Source: Hahella sp. HN01 (GTDB lineage Bacteria; Pseudomonadota; Gammaproteobacteria; Pseudomonadales; Oleiphilaceae). From it: a stretch of DNA of 64,000 nucleotides. The notes beneath the pieces are model-generated. The model did no database searches. It was not told where the DNA came from and saw only the letters and a list, made by a program, of their open reading frames with translations. Of the stretch, positions 63,866-64,000 are shown one piece after another (positions within the stretch are counted from its first letter, which is position 1; each line of letters begins with the position of its first letter). The stretch lies in assembly GCF_018986435.1 (NCBI RefSeq), contig NZ_JAHMIN010000007.1, forward strand, positions 27,230 to 91,229. Direction: 5' to 3'. Both the position numbers and the translations under genes were made by a program.

Positions 63866-64000
63866 CTAGGAACTTGTATAAGTAAATTCAACTCCCCCGC
63901 TCACGACGCCAAGCACAATACTGCCTAACATTAAGTAAAGAGGGGTTCTCATTTCAGATTCATAAATAGCGAATATGCCTTGCGCTATAGGCGGGAAAAA
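63866..64000 (-). CDS. C-terminal part of an unknown protein (5' end outside window)
   Basis: A 44-codon open frame enters from the right edge and ends at a TAG at 63866-63868. The C-terminus reads EMRTPLYLMLGSIVLGVVSG, which looks like one hydrophobic helix, then a short tail. Codon use is plausible for a gene. Too little is seen to say more, and a chance frame cannot be excluded. Confidence 0.4.
   Translation of the reverse strand, partial: FFPPIAQGIFAIYESEMRTPLYLMLGSIVLGVVSGGVEFTYTSS

Overview
This window reads as chromosomal DNA of a free-living, probably marine gammaproteobacterium. The gene styles (AzlCD, YaeQ, DctBD, SbcCD, GlxA-type regulators, GH18 chitinase, EhuABCD, an N-type ATPase, a type III secretion chaperone) fit the Oceanospirillales/Hahellaceae. 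My impression from memory is a Hahella-like genome, but no search was run. Coding density is high, most genes sit in short operons, and several convergent neighbours are separated by 0 to 20 bases. I see no insertion sequence, integrase, CRISPR array, rRNA or convincing tRNA.

Layout. 1-6 kb: the end of a two-receiver diguanylate cyclase, a YceK-like lipoprotein, a DUF2157/DUF4401/GDYXXLXY membrane cassette, and an MFS transporter. 6-9 kb: a secreted multi-domain chitinase with a long untranslated upstream region. 9-17 kb: DUF1223 protein, an orphan type III secretion chaperone, dihydrolipoyl dehydrogenase, DUF2059 protein, an AraC regulator with AzlCD, and two secreted or lipid-anchored proteins. 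17-22 kb: a three-gene overlapping operon of GlxA-type regulator, VRR-NUC (FAN1-like) nuclease and nuclease-helicase fusion. 22-27 kb: a small unknown protein, an SdiA-regulated-type propeller and the ectoine uptake operon ehuBCDA. 27-32.4 kb: a four-gene signalling cassette of VWA protein, PP2C phosphatase, membrane-anchored Ser/Thr kinase and ankyrin protein. 32.5-34.4 kb: a secreted beta-helix protein with visibly lower GC. 34.7-39.7 kb: sbcDC. 40-46 kb: envelope proteins, a class D beta-lactamase, an orphan LuxP/RbsB-like binding protein, a stand-alone secretin N-domain protein and an unknown helical protein. 46-53 kb: LysR/EamA pair, YaeQ, an orphan binding protein, a glycosyltransferase-like orphan, a divergent Prs paralogue, a fatty acid hydroxylase-type membrane enzyme and a PLA2-like secreted protein. 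53-59.4 kb: an N-type ATPase operon. 59.6-63 kb: the DctB-DctD two-component pair. The window ends with small unknown genes.

How they work together. Several modules point to osmotic and ionic life in seawater: compatible-solute uptake (EhuBCDA), a second ATPase of the N-type, and dicarboxylate sensing (DctBD). Chitin degradation and a type III chaperone suggest contact with animals or their debris. The most unusual parts are the VWA-phosphatase-kinase-ankyrin cassette, in which the kinase carries a large predicted periplasmic half and the last gene looks exported; the regulator-nuclease-helicase operon; and the N-ATPase, which appears to lack atpR, has Arg instead of Lys in the alpha P-loop and has lost one expected ion ligand in subunit c. 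All functional statements rest on motif recognition by eye.
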